From assembly GCF_036013645.1 (NCBI RefSeq), contig NZ_CP107869.1:4836001-4900000 (forward strand): DNA of 64,000 nucleotides. Reading direction: 5' to 3'. Below the pieces are notes generated by a model. The model was not told the DNA's origin. It was given only the letters and a program-made list of their open reading frames with translations, and ran no database searches. Origin of the DNA: Streptomyces sp. NBC_00490 (lineage in GTDB: Bacteria; Actinomycetota; Actinomycetes; Streptomycetales; Streptomycetaceae). Shown here piece after piece: positions 37,002 through 46,099 of the stretch; position 1 is the first letter of the stretch; each line of letters starts with the position of its first letter. The translations under genes and the position numbers were made by a program.

Positions 37002-37823
37002 CTACCGGCTGAGCTTCTGGAACCTGCGTACCGCCAAGGGCAAGAAGATCGCCGTCAGGATCACCGGCCACACGTACGCCATGAGCAGCGCGTGCTGCTC
37101 GACCCAGGAGTCACCGCCGCCGACCGGGGTGCCGAACAGGTCGCGGGTGGCGGCGGCCGTGGAGGAGATCGGGTTCCAGGAGGCCACGGCGCCGAGCCAG
37201 TCGGGCATCAGCTGGGGTGCGACGAAGATGCTGGAGATCATCGTGAGCGGGAAGGCCACCGCGAACAGGCCGCCCGCCGCCTCCGGGTTGGGCACGATCA
37301 GCCCCAGCCACACACCGATCCAGATCAGCGCGAACCGCAGCCACAGCAGCAGCCCGAACGCGGCGAGGAAGCCCAGGCCCCCGTCCGGCCGCCAGCCCAT
37401 GGCGATCGCGGTCAGCATCATGATGGCCAACTCGGCGCAGGCGACCAGCAGATCGGTGACCCCGCGCCCGGCCACGACCGCCGAGGACGCCATCGGCATG
37501 GAGCGGAACCGGTCGATCACGCCCTTCGTGGCGTCGTACACCACGAGCGTCGCGGTGTTGATGAAGCCGAACGCCATCGTCATCACGAACATCCCGGGCA
37601 TCAGGAAGTCCTTGTAGTCCCCGCCGCCGGGCACCTGCATGGCGCTGCCGAAGACATAGCAGTAGAGGAGGACGGAGAGGATCGGGAAGCCCAGCTGCCA
37701 GGCGATGTTGACGGGCTGGCGCTGGTAGTGGGTCAGGCCCCGGCGGACGATGTTCCAGACGTCGGCGAGGATCCAGTAGGCGCGGCCGTGGGTGGCCTGG
37801 CCGGTCAGGTCGACGGTGCTCAT
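37002..37823 (-). CDS. ABC-2 permease, DrrB-like
   Basis: A 273-residue integral membrane subunit with six hydrophobic segments and the ABC-2 signature region ([27 protein letters not shown], then [17 protein letters not shown] and [29 protein letters not shown]). This is typical of daunorubicin-resistance-type exporters. Its ATG overlaps the ATPase stop by four bases. It probably exports a hydrophobic compound; the substrate is unknown. Confidence 0.88.
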   Translation of the reverse strand: MSTVDLTGQATHGRAYWILADVWNIVRRGLTHYQRQPVNIAWQLGFPILSVLLYCYVFGSAMQVPGGGDYKDFLMPGMFVMTMAFGFINTATLVVYDATKGVIDRFRSMPMASSAVVAGRGVTDLLVACAELAIMMLTAIAMGWRPDGGLGFLAAFGLLLWLRFALIWIGVWLGLIVPNPEAAGGLFAVAFPLTMISSIFVAPQLMPDWLGAVASWNPISSTAAATRDLFGTPVGGGDSWVEQHALLMAYVWPVILTAIFLPLAVRRFQKLSR

Positions 37824-38785
37824 GCGGCGGTCTCCTCCTTCTCCGTGCGGTGTCCGGTCAGGCGCAGGAACACGTCGTCGAGGCTGGGCCTGCGCAGCCC
37901 GATGTCCTCCACCCGGACGCCCTCGTCCTGGAGGGTGCGGGCCACCTCGGTGAGCGCCGAGACGCGGTCGAGGACCGGGGCGTGGACGCGCAACTCGCCC
38001 TCCTCCGCCTCGGGTTCGCCGTCCGAGACGCGGGCGACGACCTTCACCACCCGCGGGATGTCGGCCCGTTCGGCGACCACCACCTCGACGCGGTCGCCGC
38101 CGACCCTGCTCTTCAGCCCGTCCGGGGTGTCGTCGGCGATGGAGCGCCCCTGGTCGATGACGGTGATGCGGGAGGCCAGCTTGTCGGCCTCCTCCAGATA
38201 CTGCGTGGTCAGCAGCACGGTGGTGCCACTCGCCACCAACGCCCGCACGGAGTCCCAGACTTCGCCCCGGCTGCGGGGGTCGAGTCCGGTGGTCGGCTCG
38301 TCCAGGAAGAGGACGGCCGGGGCGAGGATCATGGAGGCGGCGAGGTCGAGGCGGCGCCGCATGCCGCCGCTGTACTTGCCGACGCCCTTGTCCGCGGCGT
38401 CGGTGAGGTCGAACTGCTCCAGCAGGTCGGTGGCGCGCGCCTTGGCCCGTCGGCCGCCGAGATGGAAGAGCCGGCCGAACATCTCCAGGTTCTGCCGGCC
38501 GGTGAGCACCTCGTCCACGGCCGCGTACTGCCCGGTCAACCCGATGCGGGCGCGCACCTCGCGCGCGTGCCGGGCCACGTCCAGGCCGGCCACGGTCGCC
38601 TGTCCGCCGTCCAGCCGCAGCAGCGTGGCCAGGATGCGGACGGCCGTGGTCTTCCCGGCGCCGTTCGGCCCGAGCAGTCCGTGCACGGTGCCTTCGCGGA
38701 CGGCCAGGTCGAAGCCGTCGAGGGCGCGCTTCTCGCCGTACCGCTTCTCCAGTGCCTCGGCGCGCACCGCGTATCCGTCAGTCAT
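37820..38785 (-). CDS. ABC transporter ATPase, DrrA-like
   Basis: A 321-residue DrrA-type ATPase. Walker [10 protein letters not shown], signature [12 protein letters not shown], Walker [17 protein letters not shown] and the DrrA-family C-terminal domain ending [15 protein letters not shown] are all present. ATG 38785 follows AAGGGGG. It forms a two-gene operon with the DrrB-like permease and diverges from a TetR gene across 91 bp that contains repeated GTAC motifs. Confidence 0.92.
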   Translation of the reverse strand: MTDGYAVRAEALEKRYGEKRALDGFDLAVREGTVHGLLGPNGAGKTTAVRILATLLRLDGGQATVAGLDVARHAREVRARIGLTGQYAAVDEVLTGRQNLEMFGRLFHLGGRRAKARATDLLEQFDLTDAADKGVGKYSGGMRRRLDLAASMILAPAVLFLDEPTTGLDPRSRGEVWDSVRALVASGTTVLLTTQYLEEADKLASRITVIDQGRSIADDTPDGLKSRVGGDRVEVVVAERADIPRVVKVVARVSDGEPEAEEGELRVHAPVLDRVSALTEVARTLQDEGVRVEDIGLRRPSLDDVFLRLTGHRTEKEETAA

Positions 38786-38812
38786 GGGTTCCCCCTTGGT
38801 CTCCTTAACTGA

Positions 38813-38846
38813 GTACACCGTACCCGATTGCGCGTACGCCGTACCC
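38813..38846. promoter_or_regulatory. Direct GTAC repeats, likely TetR operator
   Basis: GTACACCGTACCC (38813-38825) and GTACGCCGTACCC (38834-38846) are near-identical direct repeats 21 bp apart, each with a half-symmetric GTAC core. They lie between the divergent exporter and TetR genes. The second overlaps the -35 position of the TetR gene. Confidence 0.6.
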
Positions 38847-38864
38847 AATTAAATTCCGGGGAAC

Positions 38865-38870
38865 TAAGCT
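38865..38870 (+). promoter_or_regulatory. -10 element of the TetR gene (leaderless)
   Basis: TAAGCT is followed by six bases and the ATG at 38877, with no Shine-Dalgarno. Confidence 0.4.
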
Positions 38871-38876
38871 GCACCC

Positions 38877-39638
38877 ATGACGAGCAGTTCGGAGACCAGC
38901 GGCGGCGGAGACATCGTCCGCACCCTTGAGCTCCTGTGGGACACGGGCCGGCGACCCAGCCGCGGACCCAAACCGGCCCTGACCCTGGACCGGATCGTGG
39001 AAGCGGCCGTCCAGGTGGCGGACGCCGACGGTCTGGACGCGGTGTCGATGCGCCGCGTCGCCGGCGAGCTCGGCACCGGCGCGATGTCGCTGTACCGGTA
39101 CGTCCCCGGCAAGGCCGAGCTGCTCGACCTGATGCTGGACCGGGTACAGCGGCCGTCCGAGAACCCGGCGGACCTGGGCGACGGCGACTGGCGGTCGGCC
39201 CTGGAGGCCCTGGGCCGCGCGACCCTCGCCCTCTACCGCCGGCACCCCTGGCTGCTCCAGGTCAACCAGTCCCGCCCGATCCTCGGCCCGAGCGCCCTGG
39301 ACGGCATGGAGAAGGTCCTCACCCTCATCAAGCCGATGGGCCTGACCGACCCCGAGCTGGTCTCGGCGATCATCATGATCGACGGTTACGTCGTCGGTGC
39401 CGCCCGCACCCAGCTGTACCAGCAGGAGGTGGAGCGCCGAACGGGCCTGACGGACGCGGAGTTCTGGCAGGCCCAGGTGCCGACGCTGGAGAAGGTCATG
39501 GCGACGGGCCGCTACCCCGTGCTCGCCGCCCTCTCCGACGACGCGTTCGGCACCGACTTCGACCACTTCGAGTTCGGCCTGCAACGCATCCTGGACGGCC
39601 TGGAAGTCATCGTGTCGCGGCGCCGGACGGAACAGTGA
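38877..39638 (+). CDS. TetR-family regulator with TetR_C-type domain
   Basis: A 253-residue repressor. The HTH is LTLDRIVEAAVQVADADGLDAVSMRRVAGELGTGAMSLYRYVPGKAELLDLMLD (residues about 36-88). The C-terminal domain resembles the TetR class C-terminal all-alpha ligand-binding domain. It is divergent from the DrrAB-like exporter, the standard arrangement for drug-responsive control. The ligand is presumably an exporter substrate. Start at 38877 fits the leaderless promoter. Confidence 0.9.
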   Translation: MTSSSETSGGGDIVRTLELLWDTGRRPSRGPKPALTLDRIVEAAVQVADADGLDAVSMRRVAGELGTGAMSLYRYVPGKAELLDLMLDRVQRPSENPADLGDGDWRSALEALGRATLALYRRHPWLLQVNQSRPILGPSALDGMEKVLTLIKPMGLTDPELVSAIIMIDGYVVGAARTQLYQQEVERRTGLTDAEFWQAQVPTLEKVMATGRYPVLAALSDDAFGTDFDHFEFGLQRILDGLEVIVSRRRTEQ

Positions 39639-39653
39639 TCCTGGCCCGGCGGC

Positions 39654-40625
39654 TCACTTACGGCGCAGCACCCGGAACCCGAACACGACGGCCGCGGCGA
39701 TGGCCACGGCGAAGGCGCCGACCTTGACGTTCTTGCCGTCGGAGCCGCCGTCGCCGTCGGCCTGACCCGAACTCCCGCTGCCGGACGGCGAGTCGGACGA
39801 TCCGCCGCCCCCGGGCGCGTCCTCGGCCACCACCTCGCTGTTGGCGCCCTCACTGCCGAGCATCAGCTTGGTGCCGTCCGGCGAGTAACTCACGGACTCC
39901 CCCTGCCCGATGGGCACGCTGATCCGGCCGCCGCGCTTGAGGTCGCCGCCGTTCCAGTCGTACCAGATGCCGCCGAAGTAGCCGCGTACGGCGAGCCGTC
40001 GGCCGTCCGGCGAGAAGGCGGCGTCGGTGGCCCAGAGGTCGACGGCGGCGGCGGGCCTGAAGACGTTGGCACCGGAGGTGGAGAGCTTGGCGGGCCCCTC
40101 GTACAGATGCCCGCCGTCCTCCTGCTTGTCGATGAGGTAGACGCGCCCGGTCTTCGGATGGACGATCATCGACTCCGCGTCACGGGAGCCGTCGGAGTAC
40201 TTCACGACGTACTGCTTGGCGCGGATCGTCTGGTCCTTGAGCTCCTTGGGCTCGGGCAGCTGGTAGATCCAGACGTAGGGCCAGGTCACCCCGTCGTTGT
40301 CGCCGATGTCCCCGACGTAGATCTGGTTGTCGGGCCCGATGGCGATGGCCTCGACGTCCCGCTGGGTGCCGACACCCTTCAGGGTGATCCTCGCGACGGT
40401 CTTCCCGGTGGAGCTGTCGACGGCGTAGAGGTAGGTGCCGGTGTCCTGGTCGTTGTGGGTCCAGTAGATGCCCGGGTGCTGACGGGACGCGGCGAGCCCG
40501 CTGGACTCGGTGATGCGCGGATCCTCGATGGTGAACCCGCTGTCCCCGTCGGCGGCGACCGCGGGGCTCGCGCCCGTGAGAACGAGCAGGGCAGTGGCTC
40601 CGACAACACCGAGTAGCGCACGCAT
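39654..40625 (-). CDS. Secreted, C-terminally anchored beta-propeller-like protein
   Basis: A 323-residue exported protein. It has a signal peptide (MRALLGVVGATALLVLTGASPAVAA), a repeat-rich beta domain (SSGLAASRQHPGIYWTHND; DVEAIAIGPDNQIYVGDIGDND; DAAFSPDGRRLAV; SVSYSPDGTKLMLG) suggestive of a TolB/esterase-like propeller, a Gly/Ser linker and one C-terminal transmembrane helix with a basic tail (RVLRRK). It should sit on the outer face of the membrane. Function is unknown. It converges with the TetR gene 15 bp away. Confidence 0.8.
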   Translation of the reverse strand: MRALLGVVGATALLVLTGASPAVAADGDSGFTIEDPRITESSGLAASRQHPGIYWTHNDQDTGTYLYAVDSSTGKTVARITLKGVGTQRDVEAIAIGPDNQIYVGDIGDNDGVTWPYVWIYQLPEPKELKDQTIRAKQYVVKYSDGSRDAESMIVHPKTGRVYLIDKQEDGGHLYEGPAKLSTSGANVFRPAAAVDLWATDAAFSPDGRRLAVRGYFGGIWYDWNGGDLKRGGRISVPIGQGESVSYSPDGTKLMLGSEGANSEVVAEDAPGGGGSSDSPSGSGSSGQADGDGGSDGKNVKVGAFAVAIAAAVVFGFRVLRRK

Positions 40626-40710
40626 GGGGCCAAGCTTGCCATCCCTGGAAGGGCGTTCAAGTGTCCGGCCTCACACCCCACCGCGACCGCTGATCGTTCA
40701 TCATGAGCGG

Positions 40711-41397
40711 ATGCTCAGGTTCATGCCCGTCGGCGACTCCATGACGATCGGAAGCGCGGGCGAACACACATGGCGTTACCGGATGTGGCAGCACCTGCGC
40801 GGCACCTACGGCCGCCCCTTCGCCCTCGTCGGCCCGCGCGAGACGCTCCACGACAAGGCGACGGACACACCCACCTCGTACGAGTACGCCGACCCGGACT
40901 TCCCCCGCGCCCACCTCGCCGGCTGGGGCGAGGGGTGGCTGCACATGGCTCCGCTGATCGGTGACGCGGTCCGCTCCTGCCGGGCCGACGTCCTGCTGGT
41001 GTCACTGGGCCTCATCGACCTGGGCTTCTACACCAACGCGGAACAGACGGCGGAGAACGTCCGCGCCTTCGTCGCGGAGGCGCGCGCGGCGCAGCCCCGC
41101 GTCCGCATGGTGCTGCTCCCGGTCATCCCGAACGTCCGGGCCCAGGACGACCCGCCCTTCGGCACCCAGGTCACCCTCTTCAACGAACTCCTGGCCAAGG
41201 CGGTGGCCGACCTCGACGAGCCCCGCTCCCCCCTCCTGCTGGCCTCGCCGCCGCCGTCGTACGACATCACCCACGACACCTACGACGGCACCCACCCGAA
41301 CGCGAGCGGCGAACACAAGATCGCGGCGGCTTTCGCGGAGGCGATGCATCAGGGGTGGGGGGTCGGGGAGCCCTACGTCTCCTCATCCTTGAGGTAG
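40711..41397 (+). CDS. SGNH/GDSL-type hydrolase, altered block III
   Basis: A 228-residue protein starting at ATG 40711. Block I GDSMTIG carries the serine nucleophile, and block V DGTHPNASGEHKIA gives Asp and His. Block III, normally G-x-N-D, reads G-L-I-D within SLGLIDLGF, so the oxyanion-hole Asn is Ile. No export signal is visible. Activity may be reduced or changed. It is oriented away from the propeller gene with an 85-bp gap. Confidence 0.8.
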   Translation: MLRFMPVGDSMTIGSAGEHTWRYRMWQHLRGTYGRPFALVGPRETLHDKATDTPTSYEYADPDFPRAHLAGWGEGWLHMAPLIGDAVRSCRADVLLVSLGLIDLGFYTNAEQTAENVRAFVAEARAAQPRVRMVLLPVIPNVRAQDDPPFGTQVTLFNELLAKAVADLDEPRSPLLLASPPPSYDITHDTYDGTHPNASGEHKIAAAFAEAMHQGWGVGEPYVSSSLR

Positions 41398-41493
41398 GCG
41401 GCACGCGCTTCCCCCACGTGTCCTGGTCACCGTGCGTATCGTTGTACTGCGCGGCTGTCCTTGTGCGAGGGGAAGCCGGGGAGGAGCGCCACG

Positions 41494-42081
41494 ATGACCG
41501 TCCTTGAAGACAGGATCGCGATGGCTGAGGAAGACGACGAGCTGACGCTGGACAACCTGTTCGCGTCGCTTGAGCCGGCCACCCCCGAGGGATACAAGGT
41601 CGAGATCGTCGAGGGGACTGTCTTCATGGTGCCGCAGCGGGACATCCACTGGGCCATCATCCGCAGGATCGTCCGTGCTCTTGAGGATGTGTTCGGCGTG
41701 GACGTGAATGTCCTCTCGGACGTTCGCATCGACTTCCCGGGCGCCTTGAACGGCTACGCTCCCGATGTGGCGAAGGTCCGTGAGGGTGCCACGAAGAATG
41801 CCAAGAATCTCTGGTCCCACCAGGACCTGGAGTTCATCGCCGAGGTGATCTCCCAAGGCACCGCCGCCAATGACTACGGCCCCAAGCGGATCGCCTACGC
41901 CACCGCCGAGGTGCCCGTCTACCTCATCGCGGATCCCTATCAGGGCCGCTGCCACGTCTTCACGGATCCCAAGGAAGGCGACTACGCCACCGAGACGAGG
42001 GTCAGCTTCGGCAGCACCGTCGACCTCACCGGCACCGTGGTCGGCCTCACCCTCGAGACCGACGGATTCCCCCGCGACTGA
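41494..42081 (+). CDS. Uma2-family (DUF820) restriction-endonuclease-like protein
   Basis: A 195-residue member of the Uma2/PD-(D/E)XK-like family, common in Streptomyces and cyanobacteria. Conserved stretches are YKVEIVEGTVFMVPQRDIHWAII, YAPDVAKVREG and FIAEVISQGTAANDYGPKRIAYATAEVPVYLIADPY; the D...E-x-x..K-x-x-Y pattern is the expected nuclease core. ATG 41494 follows GAGGAG. Whether it cuts DNA is unknown; many copies are orphan. It converges with the large membrane protein gene. Confidence 0.85.
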   Translation: MTVLEDRIAMAEEDDELTLDNLFASLEPATPEGYKVEIVEGTVFMVPQRDIHWAIIRRIVRALEDVFGVDVNVLSDVRIDFPGALNGYAPDVAKVREGATKNAKNLWSHQDLEFIAEVISQGTAANDYGPKRIAYATAEVPVYLIADPYQGRCHVFTDPKEGDYATETRVSFGSTVDLTGTVVGLTLETDGFPRD

Positions 42082-42087
42082 GACGGG

Positions 42088-44643
42088 TCACTTGCCGCCG
42101 GCGGGTGGTGTCGCCGCGGGTTCCGCGAAGAACTGCCAGATCGTGATCACGGCGATGAGCTGGCCGATGAGGTAGGCGACCTGCAAGGAGTAGTAGCGCA
42201 TCTGGTAGATCGACAGCAGCAGCCCCAGGCGGCTCTGCCAGTACCGGCGTTCACCTCGGAAGGTGTCCAGGTCCAGCGCGATACCCGTGACGGTGAGGAC
42301 GAGCAGCATCGTCGCGGCGTACAGCGCGAGGTTGGCGGCGCCCTCCTGGGTGAACCAGCCGAACAACGCGTCCAGCGCCAGCGGAACACTGAAGGCGAGC
42401 ACGACCGGAATCGCTTTGACCGCCCCGCGCCGCCCGGGCAGCACCCGCCACAGCGCCCCCAGGAAGAACCCGCCGCCGACCCAGGTGGACAGCCAGTAGA
42501 CGATGCCGAGCGCCATGCCGGGCAGGCCGAACAGATCCAGCAGGGTGTCCCGCCAGGCCTCTCCCCGGACGAAGCCCGCCCAGGTCGAGAGGACGGCGGC
42601 GAGGAGACCGGGAACCAGTGCGCAGCGGACACCGCGGACGCCGTTGGCCCACCAGGTGTTCCTCGGCCCCAGCGCCAAAGCCGCGTCGACCACGGACACT
42701 TGCGCGGGAAGACGGTCGGGGAACGGCAGCGGGCCAGCCGCGGGCCAGTCATGCAGATCGTCCAACCGCCCTTCCAGCACCTGCCGTTCGGGCGGCTCGT
42801 CGCCGAACAGGCCCTGGTCCAAGCGGCGCAGCTCCGCGTGGGTCTCACGGTAGACCCGTGACTTCTCCATCAGCTCGCGGCGGGCGGCGGCGGCCGCCGC
42901 GAGGGGCCACTTTGAGACCTCGAAGCGTTGCTCCAGGACGGCGAGGCTCCGGAAGGAGACCACCGCCGCGTACAGGGCCAGCATGTAGACGGGGATCCAG
43001 AGGACCTCGGCGAGTGAGTTCGCGAGGCGGCCGCCGCTGATGGACACCGCGACCGGAAAGAACGCGAGGAACAGCAGACGGTCCGCCGGGTCCTCCAGGG
43101 GTGAGCCCTTCGGGGCTCGCCTGGTGTGCAGTACGGCGAGCATGGCGAGGGCGGTGAGAATCCAGGAGTAAGTGAGGATCCAGCCCTGACCCTTGGACAC
43201 GGACCACATCGCTTCCCAGACGAAGTCGCTCCGATGCTGGATCCCGTACGAGGGGTCGCCACGGTCGCTGAGCCAGGAGGCGCGCTGCCAGTTGCGTTCC
43301 TCCGTGAGCGCGTAGCAGAGGGCCACCACGGCCGTCCACACGGCGATGGCGGGTACGACGATCCGCAACCGCAGCTCACGGTCCCTCGGTTGCCCACCGG
43401 AAGGAACACCTCTACGGGTCTTCGGGATGAGCTCCCCGTCGACGCCGAGCCGCCACGCGACGGCGACGAATCCGAGGACTGTCAGGGCCATCAGACAGCA
43501 CGAGGCCGTCGTCTCGGCGGCGAGTGCCAGATCCGACGTCATCGGCTGGTCGTCCCACCACTGGTACAGGTCGAACCCCTCGGGCAGGCTCATGGTCACC
43601 GCGGGCGGGATCGCCAACAAGGCACCGACGACCCAGACGCGCCGGGGCGGTTTCGCGAAGGCGAGCAACAGAGCACCGGTGGCCAGTGCGAAGACATGTC
43701 CCCGCAGCAGCGCGTCCTCGAACCACCATGCGCTGCGCCGCACGTCGTATTCATGGATGAGATCGTCCGTGTACGTCAGCACGAAGAGGGCGACGGCGAT
43801 GACGGCCCAGTATTCGAGGTTGCGCAGGACGGGATCCCGCGTGCGGCGGCGCGGGCGATAGCGGGCCGCCGCCCACAGCAGCAGGGCGGACATGGTCGTC
43901 GTCGACACCAATCCGCCGACCCAGTCGAGGCCCTGGGCGGTCAGGCGCTCGCTCTGCGCGGCCCACAGACGCTGCCAGGACGGCTTGACGGCGACGGTCA
44001 CGGAGGGAGCCGAGCGCGAGCCCGTCATGCGGTTCTCGGGCCGCCACACCAGCCGGGAGCCGTCCTCCACGGCCGTCGGCCACGGCTGCGCGCTCTCGAC
44101 CCCGGGTGCGCCCGGGTCCACCGTGATCGCGTCCCACCGGGCACCGCTCAGCGCGAGCGGTGGCCGGAGCGTCACGGACCAGGTGCCGGCTCCGGCCCGC
44201 AGCCGCCAGATCCCCACGTCGAGGTTCTCGTGGTACTGGCTGACCCAGGAATGGGCCTCGTAGACGACTCGGACTCGGCCGCCCTTCTCCGCCATGACCT
44301 CCGGCGCACCGGGGCGCCACTCCCACCAGCGCAACGGGTCCTGCCAGCCCGTCGCCTGCCGGGTGAGGCAGGCCATCGCGGTGGTGTGCGCGGGGCTGTG
44401 CCGACTGAGCAGCAGTGCCTCGGCGAAGGCCCAGTCGCCGGGTACGTCGACGGTTTGCCTGGTGACGACCTTCGTGTACGTACGGTCGTCGTGGAGGAGT
44501 TCGAGACTGGTCGACACCCTGGCTTCGGCGAGGCCCGTGCTCACGCACGCGGGGTCCGCCGTGTCCGCCGCACGCGCGGAACCGGGGCAGAGCAGCACCC
44601 ACACGACCACCACGACCGCCGCCCACGCCCGGCTTCCCGGCAA
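42088..44643 (-). CDS. Large exported-domain membrane protein (DUF6185-like)
   Basis: An 851-residue protein. It has an N-terminal signal peptide (MPGSRAWAAVVVVVWVLLCPGSARA), an extracytoplasmic domain of about 220 residues with two or three cysteines, then about twelve hydrophobic segments from residue 245 to the end. A cytoplasmic helical linker at about 590-640 (ARRELMEKSRVYRETHAELRRLDQ) looks coiled-coil. I associate it from memory with the Streptomyces family DUF6185, unknown function; that assignment is tentative. No catalytic motif is recognisable. Confidence 0.7.
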   Translation of the reverse strand: MPGSRAWAAVVVVVWVLLCPGSARAADTADPACVSTGLAEARVSTSLELLHDDRTYTKVVTRQTVDVPGDWAFAEALLLSRHSPAHTTAMACLTRQATGWQDPLRWWEWRPGAPEVMAEKGGRVRVVYEAHSWVSQYHENLDVGIWRLRAGAGTWSVTLRPPLALSGARWDAITVDPGAPGVESAQPWPTAVEDGSRLVWRPENRMTGSRSAPSVTVAVKPSWQRLWAAQSERLTAQGLDWVGGLVSTTTMSALLLWAAARYRPRRRTRDPVLRNLEYWAVIAVALFVLTYTDDLIHEYDVRRSAWWFEDALLRGHVFALATGALLLAFAKPPRRVWVVGALLAIPPAVTMSLPEGFDLYQWWDDQPMTSDLALAAETTASCCLMALTVLGFVAVAWRLGVDGELIPKTRRGVPSGGQPRDRELRLRIVVPAIAVWTAVVALCYALTEERNWQRASWLSDRGDPSYGIQHRSDFVWEAMWSVSKGQGWILTYSWILTALAMLAVLHTRRAPKGSPLEDPADRLLFLAFFPVAVSISGGRLANSLAEVLWIPVYMLALYAAVVSFRSLAVLEQRFEVSKWPLAAAAAARRELMEKSRVYRETHAELRRLDQGLFGDEPPERQVLEGRLDDLHDWPAAGPLPFPDRLPAQVSVVDAALALGPRNTWWANGVRGVRCALVPGLLAAVLSTWAGFVRGEAWRDTLLDLFGLPGMALGIVYWLSTWVGGGFFLGALWRVLPGRRGAVKAIPVVLAFSVPLALDALFGWFTQEGAANLALYAATMLLVLTVTGIALDLDTFRGERRYWQSRLGLLLSIYQMRYYSLQVAYLIGQLIAVITIWQFFAEPAATPPAGGK

Positions 44644-44804
44644 GTCCGCCCCCCGACCGACTCATCACTGTGCGTTGCCGGTCATATTGCCCACGACCTC
44701 GCACAACAACTCCTCTGCCACGAAGGGCGCTACGGCCGACGGCACGGACGCGGGCCTGCGGGTGAAGAGCAGCGCCGTGTCGGCGTCAAGGCTCAAGATC
44801 ACCC

Positions 44805-44835
44805 TTGCCTAGAGCGCACTCCACGCCGTTGGCTA
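44805..44835 (+). promoter_or_regulatory. MerR-type promoter of the aldo/keto reductase gene
   Basis: TTGCCT (44805-44810) and TGGCTA (44830-44835) are separated by 19 nt, the overlong spacing of MerR-regulated promoters. The spacer and end of the -35 carry CTAGAGCGCACTCCAC, matching the perfect dyad CTAGAGTG/CACTCTAG at 13 of 16 positions. No merR gene is adjacent. Confidence 0.45.
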
Positions 44836-44842
44836 GGGAGAC

Positions 44843-45835
44843 ATGAAGTACACGCAGCTCGGACGCACCGGACTCAAGGTCAGCCGACTCGTCCTCGGCA
44901 CCATGAACTTCGGCCCGCAGACCGATGAGGCCGACTCCCACGCGATCATGGATTCGGCCCTCGACGCGGGCATCAACTTCTTCGACACCGCCAACGTGTA
45001 CGGCTGGGGCGAGAACAAGGGCCGTACCGAGGAGATCATCGGCAACTGGTTCGCGAAGAGCCCCGCGCATCGCGACAGGACCGTCCTCGCCACGAAGGTC
45101 TACGGCAACATGGCCGGCGACGGCCCCTCCTGGCCGAACCACGACAAGCTCTCCGCCCTCAACATCCGGCGGGCGGTGGACGCGAGCCTCAAGCGGCTGC
45201 AGACCGACTACATCGACGTCTACCAGTTCCACCACGTCGACCGCGCCACCCCCTTCGAGGAGATCTGGCAGGCGATCGACGTCCTCGTCCAGCAGGGCAA
45301 GATCCTCTACGTCGGGTCCAGCAACTTCCCCGGGTACAAGATCGCCCAGGCCAACGAGATCGCCGCCCGGCGCGGCGGCACCATCGGGCTCGTCAGCGAG
45401 CAGTGCCTCTACAACCTCGCCGAGCGCCGCGCCGAGATGGAGGTCATTCCGGCCGCGCAGGAGTACGGGCTCGGTGTCATCCCGTGGTCGCCGCTGCACG
45501 GCGGGCTGCTCGGCGGTGTCATCAAGAAGGAGGTCGAGGGCGGGCGCCGGGCCGGTGGCCGGGCCGCCGACGCCCTCGCCAACACCACCGTCCGCGCCCA
45601 GATCCAGTCGTACGAGGATCTCCTCGACAAGCACGGACTCGCCCCCGGCGAGGCCGCCCTGGCCTGGCTCCTCACCCGCCCCGGCGTGACCGGCCCCATC
45701 GTCGGACCGCGTACGGCCGAACAGTTGGAGTCGGCGATCAGGGCGGTGGAACTGGAGCTGAGCGAGGACCTGCTGACCGGCCTGGACGAGATCTTCCCGG
45801 GCCCGGGCCCGTCGCCGGAGGCATTCGCCTGGTAG
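44843..45835 (+). CDS. Aldo/keto reductase
   Basis: A 330-residue NADPH-dependent oxidoreductase of the potassium-channel-beta/YghZ-like group. Catalytic residues are recognisable: Asp and Tyr in FFDTANVYGWGENKG, Lys in VLATKVYG and His in YQFHHVDRATP. The C-terminal cofactor site is IVGPRTAEQLESAIRAV. TAGGGAG lies close before the ATG. The MerR-like promoter suggests induction by redox or electrophile stress, an inference. Confidence 0.92.
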   Translation: MKYTQLGRTGLKVSRLVLGTMNFGPQTDEADSHAIMDSALDAGINFFDTANVYGWGENKGRTEEIIGNWFAKSPAHRDRTVLATKVYGNMAGDGPSWPNHDKLSALNIRRAVDASLKRLQTDYIDVYQFHHVDRATPFEEIWQAIDVLVQQGKILYVGSSNFPGYKIAQANEIAARRGGTIGLVSEQCLYNLAERRAEMEVIPAAQEYGLGVIPWSPLHGGLLGGVIKKEVEGGRRAGGRAADALANTTVRAQIQSYEDLLDKHGLAPGEAALAWLLTRPGVTGPIVGPRTAEQLESAIRAVELELSEDLLTGLDEIFPGPGPSPEAFAW

Positions 45836-45857
45836 GAGCACCCCCTCAGGAGCGCGG

Positions 45858-45884
45858 GGGCGGAGTCGACAGGCGGCTCCGCCC
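45858..45884. terminator. Hairpin after the aldo/keto reductase gene
   Basis: GGGCGGAG (45858-45865) pairs with CTCCGCCC (45877-45884), 23 bp past the stop codon. Confidence 0.55.
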
Positions 45885-45920
45885 GGCGGGCCCGTCGCCG
45901 GGGGCGTTCGCCTGATAGGC

Positions 45921-45960
45921 GCGCCCCGTCAGGGGCGCGGGGAACCGCGCGACCAGCCGC
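45921..45960. repeat. Streptomyces intergenic repeat, copy 3
   Basis: GCGCCCCGTCAGGGGCGC forms a perfect hairpin, followed by GGGGAACCGCGCGACCAGCC. It shares its core with the repeat at 4934. It lies between convergent genes and may terminate both. Confidence 0.65.
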
Positions 45961-46000
45961 ACTCGGCCCGCGGCCGGAAGCCGGCCGCAGTTCCCCGGGC

Positions 46001-46090
46001 CTACCGTCCGAGCATCGATGCCAACGCCACGACGACGAACATCAGCACCAGCACGACGGCCATGATTCGGTTCCGGGTCTTCGGGTCCAC
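46001..46090 (-). CDS. 29-residue single-pass membrane peptide
   Basis: GTG 46090 to TAG 46001 encodes MDPKTRNRI followed by a hydrophobic segment (MAVVLVLMFVVVALASMLG) and a final Arg. The positive N-terminus and about 19 hydrophobic residues predict one transmembrane helix with the N-terminus inside. GGGGC precedes the start closely. Similar tiny membrane proteins occur in Streptomyces genomes, but I cannot name a family. It follows the ThpR gene by nine bases and may be cotranscribed. Confidence 0.55.
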   Translation of the reverse strand: MDPKTRNRIMAVVLVLMFVVVALASMLGR

Positions 46091-46099
46091 GCCCCGAGC

